Source: Alphaproteobacteria bacterium (GTDB lineage: Bacteria; Pseudomonadota; Alphaproteobacteria; Rhodospirillales; Magnetospirillaceae). Taken from it: 32,025 nt of DNA. Shown in pieces: positions 15,077 through 23,241 of this stretch (positions within the stretch are counted from its first letter, which is position 1; every line of letters starts with the position of its first letter). The DNA is taken from positions 1-32,025 of the forward strand of contig JAJPHO010000011.1 of assembly GCA_021325215.1 (NCBI GenBank). The letters run 5' to 3'. Position numbers and translations under genes: made by a program. Below the pieces are notes generated by a model, which ran no database searches, was not told where the DNA came from, and saw only the letters and a program-made list of their open reading frames with translations.

Positions 15077-17334
15077 GTCTTCCTGCCTTTGAAGCTGCCC
15101 TTCTTGCCGAAATTCTTGCCGCGCGGCGGACCCTTCCGGCTGGCGCCGCCCGGCTTGCCGCGGCCGAACGGGCGGCCCTGCGAAGCCTGGCCGTCGATCA
15201 TCAGGCGGAACACCAGCCCGCCGGTCAGCGGATTGGCTTCGGTCAGCTCTACCTCGACCGCGTCACCTAAGGAGAAAGCCATGCCATAGCGCTTGCCGAT
15301 CAGGCGGTGGCGCACTTCGTCATGGTCGTAATAATCGTTGGGCAGCGAGGAAACCGGCACCAGCCCGTCGCCGCCGGTCTCGGACAGCGTGACGAACAGG
15401 CCGAAGCGGGTGACGCCGCTGACCTTGCCGGCGAACGACGCGCCGACGCGGTCGGCCAGGAAGGCGGCGGTGAAGCGGTTGACGCAGTCCCGTTCCGCGG
15501 CGGCGGCGCGGCGCTCGGTCGCCGAAATATGCTCGCCGATCTCGGCGAAACGCTCCCAGCCATCGGCGGGCAATTGTCCTTCGCCGAGATGGAGCCCGTC
15601 GATCAGGGCGCGATGCACCAGCAGATCGGCATAGCGGCGGATCGGCGAGGTGAAGTGGGCGTAACGCGCCAGGCCGAGGCCGAAATGGCCGAGATTTTCC
15701 GGGCTGTAGACCGCCTGGGCCTGGCTGCGCAGGATCACTTCATTGATCAGCGGCGCCTCGGTCATGGTCTTGGCCTGGTCGAGCACCTTGTTGAACAGGC
15801 TGGGCCGGATCACCTGGCCCTTGGCGAAGGGGATGCCGACGGTCGACAGGAATTCCCGCAGAGAGGTCAGCTTCTCTTCGGTGGGCAGATCGTGGACGCG
15901 GTACATGCAGGGGCGCTTGACCCGCTCGATCTCCTCGGCCGCCGCGACATTGGCGGCGATCATGAAGTCCTCGATCAGTTTGTGGCTGTCGAAGCGTTCG
16001 CGCGGGACCACCCGCTCGACCCGGCCGTCGGGGCCGATCACGACTTTACGTTCGGGGATGTCGAGCTCCAGCGCGCCGCGTTTGGAGCGCGCCTTGAACA
16101 GCGCGGCCCAGGCGGCATAGAGCGGCTTCAGCACCGGCTCGACCAGCGGGCCGGTCAGCTCGTCCGGTTCGCCGTCGATCGCCCTCTGCACCTGGGTGTA
16201 GGTGGTGCGCGCGGCGGACTTCATCAGGCCGCGGACGAATTTATGGCTCTTCTTGTTGCCCTCGGCGTCGAAGCGCATCTCGACCGCCATGCAGGGGCGC
16301 TCCTCGTTGGGCTTCAGCGAGCACCAGCCGTTCGACAGGGCTTCGGGCAGCATCGGCACCACACGGTCGGGGAAATAGACCGAATTGCCGCGCTTGAAAG
16401 CCTCTTTGTCGAGCGGGTCGCCCGGGCGCACATACCAGGCGACGTCGGCGATGGCGACAATGACGCGCCAGCCGTCGCCATCGGCTTCGGCCCACACCGC
16501 GTCGTCGAAATCGCGGGCGTCCTCGCCGTCGATGGTGATCAGCGGGATCTGGCGCAGATCGGTGCGCTTGCCCAAGGGCGCGGCGATGGCCGCTTCGGCC
16601 TGCTCGACGGCGGCCTCGGGGAAGACGTCGGGAATATCGTGGGTATGGATCGCCACCAGGCTGATCGCCTTGGGATTGGCCATATTGCCCAGGCGCTCGA
16701 TCACCTTGACCGGCTTCAGGCCGTAAGCGTGACGTCCGCCGCGGGTCGAGGGCAGCAGCTCGGTCAGCACCAGCTCGCCGATCTCGGCGTCCATGCGGTC
16801 GGCTTCGGCGACCTCGTATTCCGCCTTCTGGCGGCGGTCGGTGGGATGCAGGCGGCCGGAGCCGTCGGAGGCGCGCTGGAACACGCCGAGGATGCGGGCC
16901 GGGCCGGACGACACCTTGCGGATCACCCGGGCTTCGTACATGCCTTCCTTGAGGCGGCGCATCTTGGCCAGCGCGCGGTCGCCGACGCCCAGGGGCTCTT
17001 CGCCGCGCCTGGCGGGGGCGACGAAAATGCGCGGCGGCGGGCCTTCCTCGCGCCATACCAGCGGCTTGGCCAGCAGCTCGCCATCGGTGTCGGTGCCGGA
17101 AATGACGATCACGGTAGCGTCGGGCAGGGCGCTGGGACCGGCGTAACGCCTGCTGACCCCGCGATGAATCGTGCCGGAGGTTTCCAGCTCCTTGATCATC
17201 TGGCGCAGCCAGGGCTTGTGATCGGCGCCGAGGCGGAAGGCGCGGGCTATCTCACGCTTGCCGACCTGGCCGGGCGATTCCCGGATGAACTCCAGGAGCT
17301 GTTCTTTAGTGGGGAGGGGGACGGGTTTTTTCAT
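15073..17334 (-). CDS. rnr: Ribonuclease R
   Basis: A 753-residue processive 3'-to-5' exoribonuclease that degrades structured RNA. In order: an N-terminal winged helix (residues ~6-65), cold-shock-like OB folds, the RNB catalytic domain with the metal-binding acidic cluster DGEDARDFDD at residues 269-278, and a C-terminal S1 domain (FAGKVSGVTRFGLFVTL). A basic glycine/lysine-rich tail (GKPGGASRKGPPRGKNFGKK) completes it; the tail is typical of RNase R rather than RNase II. Start: ATG 17334 has GGGGA at 17343-17339. The frame stays open to 17406, but that would translate through a perfect hairpin and is rejected. Confidence 0.96.
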   Translation of the reverse strand: MKKPVPLPTKEQLLEFIRESPGQVGKREIARAFRLGADHKPWLRQMIKELETSGTIHRGVSRRYAGPSALPDATVIVISGTDTDGELLAKPLVWREEGPPPRIFVAPARRGEEPLGVGDRALAKMRRLKEGMYEARVIRKVSSGPARILGVFQRASDGSGRLHPTDRRQKAEYEVAEADRMDAEIGELVLTELLPSTRGGRHAYGLKPVKVIERLGNMANPKAISLVAIHTHDIPDVFPEAAVEQAEAAIAAPLGKRTDLRQIPLITIDGEDARDFDDAVWAEADGDGWRVIVAIADVAWYVRPGDPLDKEAFKRGNSVYFPDRVVPMLPEALSNGWCSLKPNEERPCMAVEMRFDAEGNKKSHKFVRGLMKSAARTTYTQVQRAIDGEPDELTGPLVEPVLKPLYAAWAALFKARSKRGALELDIPERKVVIGPDGRVERVVPRERFDSHKLIEDFMIAANVAAAEEIERVKRPCMYRVHDLPTEEKLTSLREFLSTVGIPFAKGQVIRPSLFNKVLDQAKTMTEAPLINEVILRSQAQAVYSPENLGHFGLGLARYAHFTSPIRRYADLLVHRALIDGLHLGEGQLPADGWERFAEIGEHISATERRAAAAERDCVNRFTAAFLADRVGASFAGKVSGVTRFGLFVTLSETGGDGLVPVSSLPNDYYDHDEVRHRLIGKRYGMAFSLGDAVEVELTEANPLTGGLVFRLMIDGQASQGRPFGRGKPGGASRKGPPRGKNFGKKGSFKGRKT

Positions 17335-17368
17335 GTGTCCCCAAGTCATACCAGTTGTTGCGGCTGGT

Positions 17369-17431
17369 TTGAACCGCAGAGCGACTGTGTTGACGGTCAA
17401 GCACAAATAGCACAGTCGCTCTGCGGTTCAA
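17369..17431. repeat. Perfect 21-bp inverted repeat (hairpin) between rnr and DUF6134-like gene
   Basis: The left arm at 17369-17389 is exactly complementary to the right arm at 17411-17431, both built on GAACCGCAGAGCGACTGTG. The 21-base loop itself contains TTGACGGTCAA. It lies 6 bases beyond the stop of the leftward upstream gene and 34 bases before the rnr start. No T-run follows on either strand, so it is not a classical terminator. It may protect the 3' end of the upstream message, attenuate rnr or bind a protein. Confidence 0.85.
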
Positions 17432-17437
17432 TAAGCC

Positions 17438-18082
17438 TCAGTTATCTCGCACGATGGCGATGTTGAAGCCGCGGCGGCGGAACGTGACCTTGGCCAGGAC
17501 GCCATCCTGGTCGTACCAGAGGTCGCGCTCGACATCGCCGGACAGCACGTAATGCTCGGTTTCCACCGTCTGGCCGCCGCCGATGGCGATGCTGGCGGCG
17601 CCGGAATCCTTGAAGGCGACCTTGTAGGGCGTGTCGTCGCTCTCGACCGGGATCAGCACCGGATGATTGACCATCGCCTTGTTCCATTGGGCCAGCGGGA
17701 AGGCGTCGGGCGCGGTGGTCACGGCCTTGCCATCGGTGACGGTCTTGAAGCCGCCGGCCGGGTCGGCGGTGATCTCGACATGGTGCTTGGTGCCGTCATC
17801 GTCGGTGTCGGCGGACAGCTTCTCCAGCGCCGAGCCGTTCCAGCTTTCGGTGCGGGTATGGTGATATTTGAAGTCGAGGAACAGAATATGCACCGCCGAA
17901 TCGACCGTCAGCGAGACATTGGCATGGTCGCCGTCGCGGTCGATCATATAGGTCTCCTTGCCGATGGGGTCGCCCTCTTTGAGGATGGTGTAGGTGACCG
18001 TCTTGCTCTCGGCCAAGGCGAAGCCGGGCAGAGCAAGCAGGGTCAGGGCGGCGGCGAACCCCCGGAAGCGGACTGCGGACAT
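17438..18082 (-). CDS. Exported DUF6134-like protein
   Basis: A 214-residue periplasmic protein with signal peptide MSAVRFRGFAAALTLLALPGFALA. The mature part is beta-rich. Its pattern of TYTILKEGDPIGKETYMIDRD, then RTESWNGSALEKLSADTDDDG and RRRGFNIAIVRDN, resembles DUF6134/DUF3108 proteins, whose role is not known. Ribosome site GGAGGAAAC precedes ATG 18082. It follows the permuted oxidoreductase by 17 bases, so the two form an operon and probably act in the same compartment. The 21-bp hairpin is directly downstream. Confidence 0.75.
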   Translation of the reverse strand: MSAVRFRGFAAALTLLALPGFALAESKTVTYTILKEGDPIGKETYMIDRDGDHANVSLTVDSAVHILFLDFKYHHTRTESWNGSALEKLSADTDDDGTKHHVEITADPAGGFKTVTDGKAVTTAPDAFPLAQWNKAMVNHPVLIPVESDDTPYKVAFKDSGAASIAIGGGQTVETEHYVLSGDVERDLWYDQDGVLAKVTFRRRGFNIAIVRDN

Positions 18083-18099
18083 GTTTCCTCCAATTATGG

Positions 18100-19266
18100 T
18101 TATGCGGTCTGGAACAGCGAGGCGATGGTGTTGACCGCCTTTTCGGCCTCGGCGCGGTCGGGATCGGTGGCCTCGATGCCGAAGCCGTAATAATCGCTGT
18201 CGCCGACCACCTGATAGACCTGGCCGTCGCGGCGCGGCACGAACGAGACGCCCTTGTAATAGATGCCGTAGCGCACGTCGGGCTGGGTGATGCCACGCGC
18301 CAGCTGGCCGCGCACCGGCACCAGGCTGTCATCGCCGAACAGCGCCTTGGCGGCATAGCCGGTGCAATTGACGATGGTGTTCTGCGGCAGGATTGCGAGG
18401 TCGTGCGGGCTGTGGAATTCGCGGATGACGATGCGCCCGCCGCCTTCGTGGAACTGCGACAGCAGGAAATAGGAATAGGCGGTGATGTTGAACATGATCG
18501 TCGGCGCGCGATAGGCATGGCGGTTGCCGAATGGATGGTCGCCTGGGCCCAGATGGTCGCGCGCCGTCAGCAGATCCGGCACCAGCTCTTCCTGGAATTC
18601 GGCGAATTCCGGCCGGTCGTCTTTCGGGCGTTCATGTTTGACGCCCGGCGGATCGTCCGAGATGCGGTAATTGTCGATCCACTCGATCGGATCACCCGGG
18701 AGACCCAGCAAATTCTGATAGGCGGCGTGAGTGACGCGGCACATATGTTCCCATTGCTGCTTGAGCGCCGGGGTGGCGTTCTGTTCGAAGCAGATGCGGG
18801 AATCCGGCGTCCACACGCCGGAGGCCAGGGTCGAACGGACGTTGGGCGGCAAATCCTTGGCGTAGATGGTGACCGAAAAGCCGGCCCGTTGCGCCGCGAC
18901 GGCGGTGGTCAGGCCCAAAGCGCCGCAGCCGATCACGGCGATGTCCTTGTCGCCGGTCGCCTTCACCTTCTGCAGGGCCAGATCCGCCGAGCCCCAGGAC
19001 AGCGACCAGCCGCTGCCGCCATGGCCGTAATTATGGATGACCGTCTTGGCGTCGAATTTCTCGGCTTCGATGCGCGGCCCGAGCGGGCGGAAGGGACGGG
19101 TGCAGACGGTGAGGCGGGTGATGCGGTCGATTCTGGCGTTGACCGGCGCCAGGCCTTGCGGCGAAGGCGCACGGACCAAGTCGGAAGCGCATCCCGGCAA
19201 GCTTCCCAGAGCAAAGGCGGCGCCGGCTCCGGCCAGCAACTGACGTCGACCTACCGCCTTGTTCAT
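18100..19266 (-). CDS. Tat-exported FAD oxidoreductase, D-amino-acid oxidase fold with permuted motif order
   Basis: A 388-residue protein with a twin-arginine signal (Arg7-Arg8, GRRQLLAGAGAAFALGS) ending in a lipobox-like LPGC with Cys26, so probably a Tat-exported lipoprotein. The mature part starts with the motif that normally lies at the C-terminus of D-amino-acid oxidases: RPFRPLGPRIEAE (57-69) then HNYGHGGSGWSLSWGSA (78-94). Only then comes the FAD-binding VIGCGALGL (112-119) and the SGVWTPDS segment. The protein ends where the classical enzyme would go on into that motif. ATG 19266 follows an eight-G run; the upstream ATG at 19290 is unsupported. The substrate is unknown. Confidence 0.82.
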   Translation of the reverse strand: MNKAVGRRQLLAGAGAAFALGSLPGCASDLVRAPSPQGLAPVNARIDRITRLTVCTRPFRPLGPRIEAEKFDAKTVIHNYGHGGSGWSLSWGSADLALQKVKATGDKDIAVIGCGALGLTTAVAAQRAGFSVTIYAKDLPPNVRSTLASGVWTPDSRICFEQNATPALKQQWEHMCRVTHAAYQNLLGLPGDPIEWIDNYRISDDPPGVKHERPKDDRPEFAEFQEELVPDLLTARDHLGPGDHPFGNRHAYRAPTIMFNITAYSYFLLSQFHEGGGRIVIREFHSPHDLAILPQNTIVNCTGYAAKALFGDDSLVPVRGQLARGITQPDVRYGIYYKGVSFVPRRDGQVYQVVGDSDYYGFGIEATDPDRAEAEKAVNTIASLFQTA

Positions 19267-19324
19267 GGAGATGCCCCCCCCTAAATTCAACGAAGTATCA
19301 TTGTTAAGGAAGTCGGGCGGGGGA

Positions 19325-20677
19325 TCAACCCGTCTTGGTGACGATGACCGCGCGGCAGCCCGGCCAGTCTTCGTCGAAGCTCAGCGTGAAGCCATGCAGT
19401 CTCGCGACCGCGGCGACCAGGCTCAAACCCAATCCGTTGCCGGGGAAGTGGCGGGCGCGGTCGCCGCGCGTAAAGCGCTGGAAGATCGCGGTCTTGAATC
19501 CTTCGGGCAGGCCGGGGCCGGTGTCGGCGACAGCGATTTCCCCATCCTCGTCCAGGCTCAGTTTCACCGTTCCGCCCGGCGGGGTGAATTTGACGGCGTT
19601 GTCGAGCAGATTGGCGACAGCCTCGAACAGCAGATCGGGGTCGCCGCGCACGGCGGCGGCGGGAACGATGTCGGCGGTGAAGGTAAGCCCGCTTTCGGTC
19701 GCCAGCGGTTCGAAGAACTCGGCCGCCGAGTGCATCAGCTTGACCAGGTCGACCTGAGTAAAGCCGGCACGGCGGGCGCCGGCTTCGACTTCGCCTATGC
19801 GCAGGAGGGCGCGGAAGGTGGCGAGGATCTGATCGCCATCGGCGATGGCGTCCTCCATCGCGGCGCGGTGATCGTCGAGGGTGCCGCCGCGCCGCAGCGC
19901 TCCCTCCAGGCGGGTACGCAGGCGGGTCAGCGGCGTGCGCAGGTCGTGGGCGATATTGTCGCCGGCCGCCTTGATGTCGCCGACCAGCCGTTCGATCTCG
20001 GCCAGCATGACGTTGACGATGCCGGCCAGCTTGTCGAAATCGTCGCCGCTGCCGGTCACCGGCAGCCGCCGGGTCAGGTCGCCGCCCATGATGGCGGAGG
20101 CGGCGCGATGCATGCCCTCGATGCGGCGCAGCGAGGCGAAGCTCATGACCACGCCCCCCAAAAGCGCCAGCGCCAGCGAGCCGACCAGACCGGCGGCCAA
20201 AGCCTGCGTCAGGGTCTCGCGCATCTCGTGCATCTCGTCGGCGCGGCGGGCGATCACCAGCCGGCGTCCGTCGGGCAGTCTAAGCCCGAGGCCGCGCAGA
20301 TCGCCATGTCCATGCCGTCCCAGCCCCAGCGCCCGGCGCGGGATGTCATGACTTTCTCCGTCCAGAACGACGAAGTCCGGCCACACGCCGATATTTCCGG
20401 CGATCGACCGGCCGCTGGTGTCGAACAGGCCGCCGCGCCAATCCTCATGCGGATCGCTGGCGATCAGATTGTCCAGCGCCGCCGCCTGGGCCTCGGGCGG
20501 GGTGTGCAGGATCTCGCGCACCTCGCCGGCCAATTGCTGGTCGAAGCGGTGGCCGAGCAGCGCGGCCGTCTGCCAATAGACGAAAGCGAACAGCAGCAGC
20601 ACCGACCCGACCATCAGCAGGCTGAACAGCAGGGTCAGCCTGAAGGCGGTGGTGCCTCTGAGTTCACTCAGACGCAT
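19325..20677 (-). CDS. Two-component sensor histidine kinase
   Basis: A 450-residue membrane sensor kinase partnered with the response regulator just upstream. Transmembrane segment 1 is at residues ~15-36 and segment 2 at ~160-182. They flank a periplasmic sensor region of ~120 residues, which is glycine/histidine-rich around GLGRHGHGDLRG. HAMP follows (~183-235), then the phospho-acceptor His244 in AHDLRTPLTRL. The ATP-binding boxes are LLDNAVKFTPPGG, VADTGPGLP and GNGLGLSLV. Start ATG 20677 overlaps the regulator stop by 14 bases; an upstream ATG at 20767 is inside the regulator gene. Confidence 0.92.
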   Translation of the reverse strand: MRLSELRGTTAFRLTLLFSLLMVGSVLLLFAFVYWQTAALLGHRFDQQLAGEVREILHTPPEAQAAALDNLIASDPHEDWRGGLFDTSGRSIAGNIGVWPDFVVLDGESHDIPRRALGLGRHGHGDLRGLGLRLPDGRRLVIARRADEMHEMRETLTQALAAGLVGSLALALLGGVVMSFASLRRIEGMHRAASAIMGGDLTRRLPVTGSGDDFDKLAGIVNVMLAEIERLVGDIKAAGDNIAHDLRTPLTRLRTRLEGALRRGGTLDDHRAAMEDAIADGDQILATFRALLRIGEVEAGARRAGFTQVDLVKLMHSAAEFFEPLATESGLTFTADIVPAAAVRGDPDLLFEAVANLLDNAVKFTPPGGTVKLSLDEDGEIAVADTGPGLPEGFKTAIFQRFTRGDRARHFPGNGLGLSLVAAVARLHGFTLSFDEDWPGCRAVIVTKTG

Positions 20678-21344
20678 CGAATTTCCATCCGCTGCCGCGC
20701 ACGGTGACGATGGTCGGCGCCTCACCTTCGCAATCGATCTTGCGGCGCAGGCGGCCGATATGCACATCGATCAGATTGGTGCCGGGGTCGAACTTATAAT
20801 CCCACACCGCCTCGTAGAGCATCGAGCGGGTCAGCAATTGCCCGGCATTGCGCAGGAAATATTCGAGCAGGCGGAATTCCCGCTGGGTGACGTCGATGGT
20901 CCGCTCGCCGCGGGTGACCTTGCGGTTCAGCAGATCCATGCGGACCGGCCCGGTCTGCAGCACGGTTTCCGTCGACTCGCCGCGCGGCCGGCGGATCAGC
21001 GCCTCGATTCGCGCCACCAGCTCGACCAGGGCGAAGGGTTTGACCAGATAATCGTCGCCGCCGGCGCGCAGGCCGCGCACGCGGTCGTCGATTTCGCCGA
21101 GCGCGCTGACCATCAGCACCGGGGTGGAGCTGCCGCGTGCCCGCAGCTGGCGCAGTACTTCGAGGCCGTCCAGGCCCGGCAGCAGGCGGTCGAGGGTGAT
21201 GGCGTCGAAGCCGCCATCCATGGCAAGCTGCAATCCTTCGATCCCGTCGGCGCTGTGGCGGGTGAACATACCGACTTCGTTCAGCGCCCCGACAATCTCC
21301 AGGGCTGTCCGCTCTTCGTCTTCGATTACCAATATCCGGGTCAT
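20664..21344 (-). CDS. OmpR-family response regulator
   Basis: A 226-residue response regulator. Receiver domain residues 1-120 have the acidic pocket (EDEE), phospho-acceptor Asp52 in ITLDRLLPG, and the conserved lysine in DDYLVKPFALVEL. The winged-helix effector domain contains LLEYFLRNAGQLLTRSMLYE, DVHIGRLRRKI and ends TVRGSGWKFD. It is co-transcribed with the kinase. It lies divergent from the propeller/outer-membrane pair, with an inverted repeat in the shared region that is a natural candidate target. Confidence 0.94.
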   Translation of the reverse strand: MTRILVIEDEERTALEIVGALNEVGMFTRHSADGIEGLQLAMDGGFDAITLDRLLPGLDGLEVLRQLRARGSSTPVLMVSALGEIDDRVRGLRAGGDDYLVKPFALVELVARIEALIRRPRGESTETVLQTGPVRMDLLNRKVTRGERTIDVTQREFRLLEYFLRNAGQLLTRSMLYEAVWDYKFDPGTNLIDVHIGRLRRKIDCEGEAPTIVTVRGSGWKFDASE

Positions 21345-21399
21345 GGCGCGACGGTCCCGCAGCCCGCTTCCTAGGTCAAGCCCGGCCTTGATATAAGGC

Positions 21400-21435
21400 G
21401 TTTATACTAACGCAAAAGTTAGCGTATTTGCGCCC
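21400..21435. promoter_or_regulatory. Inverted repeat in the divergent regulator/propeller promoter region
   Basis: CGCAAA (21411-21416) and TTTGCG (21427-21432) are complementary across ten bases. The overlapping CTAAC (21408-21412) and GTTAG (21418-21422) form a second dyad. It lies in the AT-rich middle of the 141-base region between the divergent genes. A binding site for the adjacent OmpR-type regulator is plausible but not proven by sequence. Confidence 0.4.
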
Positions 21436-21485
21436 TGGGACAGGGTAACAGTCTCTAACGAAGGCCCTTTCGCGGAGAACCGAGT

Positions 21486-22475
21486 ATGCGTTTCGCCTTG
21501 TTGCCTGTTGCGCTTTCCCTGCTGGCCGCCGCTCCGTCGCTGGCCGCTGACTACAAGCAGGTCGGCACCATCGCGGGGCCGGATGGCGGCTGGGATTACG
21601 CCTCGGTCGACGCGCCGCGCAACCGGCTGCTGGTCGCCCGCGCCGACGGGCTGATGGCGGTCGAGCTTGCCACCCACGCGGTGAGCACCCTGGTGCCGGC
21701 GCAGGGCGTCCACGGCGCGGTGATCGCGCCCAACGGCATCGGCGTGTTGGCCAGCGGCGGGGCTGGTGGCGCGGTGTTGTTCAATGCGGCGGATGGCGCG
21801 GTTCTCGCCACCATTCCGACCGGAAGCAAGCCGGATGCGGTCGTCTATGAGCCGAAGAGCGGCCTGGTCGCGGTGATGGACAATAAGGGTGAGGGTGTCG
21901 CGCTGATCGATCCCGCCAACAAGGCTTCCGTCGGGACGATCGCGGTCGAGGGGCGTCTGGAATTCGCCGCCGCCGATGGCGCCGGACAGATCTTCGTCAA
22001 TGTCGAGGACAAGAGCGAGCTGGTGGTGCTGGACGTGCCGGGCCGCAAGGTGACGGCGCATCACGCGCTGCCCGATTGCGAGAAGCCGACCGGCATCGCG
22101 CTCGATCCCAAGACACGCGTGCTGGTCTCGGCCTGCGCCAATGGCAAGGCGATCGCTGTGTCGGCAAATGACGGCAAGGTGCTGGCGACGCTTCCGATCG
22201 GCAGCCATCCCGACGCTGTGATCTTCGACGAAAAGAACAAGCGCTTCCTGGTTCCCTGCGGCGGTGACGGCGTGCTGACGGTGATCTCGGAAAAGGGCTC
22301 CTCGCTCGACGTGACCGGCACCGTCCATACGGTGGAACGGGCCCGTCTCGGCGCGCTCGATCCGGCGACCGGCAAGCTCTATCTGCCGACCGCCGACTTC
22401 CCGCCGGCCCAGCCCGGCGAGCGCCCGGCCATGGTGCCGGGCAGCTTCCGCATCCTCGTTCTGGCGCAAGACTGA
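21486..22475 (+). CDS. Exported YncE-like beta-propeller protein
   Basis: A 329-residue periplasmic protein with signal peptide MRFALLPVALSLLAAAPSLA. The mature part is built of repeating units such as KPDAVVYEPKSGLVAVMDN, HPDAVIFDEKNKRFLVPCG and a closing GALDPATGKLYLPTADF, the spacing typical of YVTN/YncE-type propellers. Such proteins usually bind other macromolecules or ligands; no active site is visible. Two cysteines (ALPDCEKP, VSACANG) could form a disulfide. It is followed three bases after its stop by the outer-membrane protein gene, and sits divergent from the response regulator. Confidence 0.87.
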   Translation: MRFALLPVALSLLAAAPSLAADYKQVGTIAGPDGGWDYASVDAPRNRLLVARADGLMAVELATHAVSTLVPAQGVHGAVIAPNGIGVLASGGAGGAVLFNAADGAVLATIPTGSKPDAVVYEPKSGLVAVMDNKGEGVALIDPANKASVGTIAVEGRLEFAAADGAGQIFVNVEDKSELVVLDVPGRKVTAHHALPDCEKPTGIALDPKTRVLVSACANGKAIAVSANDGKVLATLPIGSHPDAVIFDEKNKRFLVPCGGDGVLTVISEKGSSLDVTGTVHTVERARLGALDPATGKLYLPTADFPPAQPGERPAMVPGSFRILVLAQD

Positions 22476-22478
22476 CCG

Positions 22479-23219
22479 ATGAAGCGTCTGTTCACTGCGG
22501 CCCTGCTGCTGGCGGGCGTCCCCGCGCTCGCCGGCCCGCCCTTCGTCACCGACGATCCCGAGCCGGTCGATTACCAGCATTTCGAGATCAATACGGCCCT
22601 GCAGGCGACCTACGCCAAGGATGGCCGCTCCGGCGCCTGGCCGACCATCGATTCGAATTATGGCCTGTTTCCCGACGTGCAATTCCATGTCGGGCTGTTC
22701 GGCTCGTTCTCGAAAGGCGAGGGGCAGGATTTCCACTTCGGCTATGGCGACACCGAAGTCGGCGTGAAATACCGCTTCATCGACGAGGATGAAGAGGGCT
22801 GGGTACCGCAGGTGGCGATCTATCCGATCACGCAGTTCCCCACCGGCGAGGCGAGCAAGGGTTTAGGCGCGGGCTATCAGCGCACCATCCTGCCGGTCTG
22901 GGTGCAGAAGAGCTTCGGCGACTGGACCACCTATGGCGGCGGCGGTTACTGGCTGAACCAGCATGACGATGTCGACCGGAATTACTGGTTCTTCGGCTGG
23001 GTTCTGCTGCGCAAGATCACCGAGGAATGGACCCTGGGCGGCGAGCTGTTCCACCAGACCGCCGACACGGTGGGCGGACGGGCCAGCAGCGGGTTCAATC
23101 TCGGCGGCTATTACAATTTCGACGAGACCGACCACCTGATCTTTACCTTCGGGCGGGGGGTGCAGGATGTGGATAGCAACCGGTTCTCGTACTATGTCGG
23201 CTATCAGCTGCAGTTTTGA
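22479..23219 (+). CDS. Predicted outer-membrane beta-barrel protein
   Basis: A 246-residue protein with signal peptide MKRLFTAALLLAGVPALA, followed by GPPFVTDDPEPVDYQHFEIN. That N-terminal sequence is characteristic of a family of putative outer-membrane transporters. Alternating hydrophobic/aromatic strands (for example DFHFGYGDTEVGVKYRF, RNYWFFGWVLLRKITEEW) and a final Phe (VGYQLQF) are outer-membrane features. Coupled to the beta-propeller gene by a 3-base gap. Substrate unknown; the pair may form an envelope complex. Confidence 0.8.
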   Translation: MKRLFTAALLLAGVPALAGPPFVTDDPEPVDYQHFEINTALQATYAKDGRSGAWPTIDSNYGLFPDVQFHVGLFGSFSKGEGQDFHFGYGDTEVGVKYRFIDEDEEGWVPQVAIYPITQFPTGEASKGLGAGYQRTILPVWVQKSFGDWTTYGGGGYWLNQHDDVDRNYWFFGWVLLRKITEEWTLGGELFHQTADTVGGRASSGFNLGGYYNFDETDHLIFTFGRGVQDVDSNRFSYYVGYQLQF

Positions 23220-23241
23220 GTGGTTGGTGCCCCCTTTTTGA

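Noticed and set aside
17335-17406. N-terminal extension of RNase R to the ATG at 17406
   Set aside because: It would translate through the perfect hairpin, adds residues with no family match, and a better ribosome site serves ATG 17334.
15307-17466. A 719-codon open frame antisense to RNase R
   Set aside because: It is a GC-driven shadow: the opposite strand encodes a full RNase R with intact catalytic motifs, while this frame has no domain, no ribosome site and low-complexity Arg/Gly/Ala-rich sequence.
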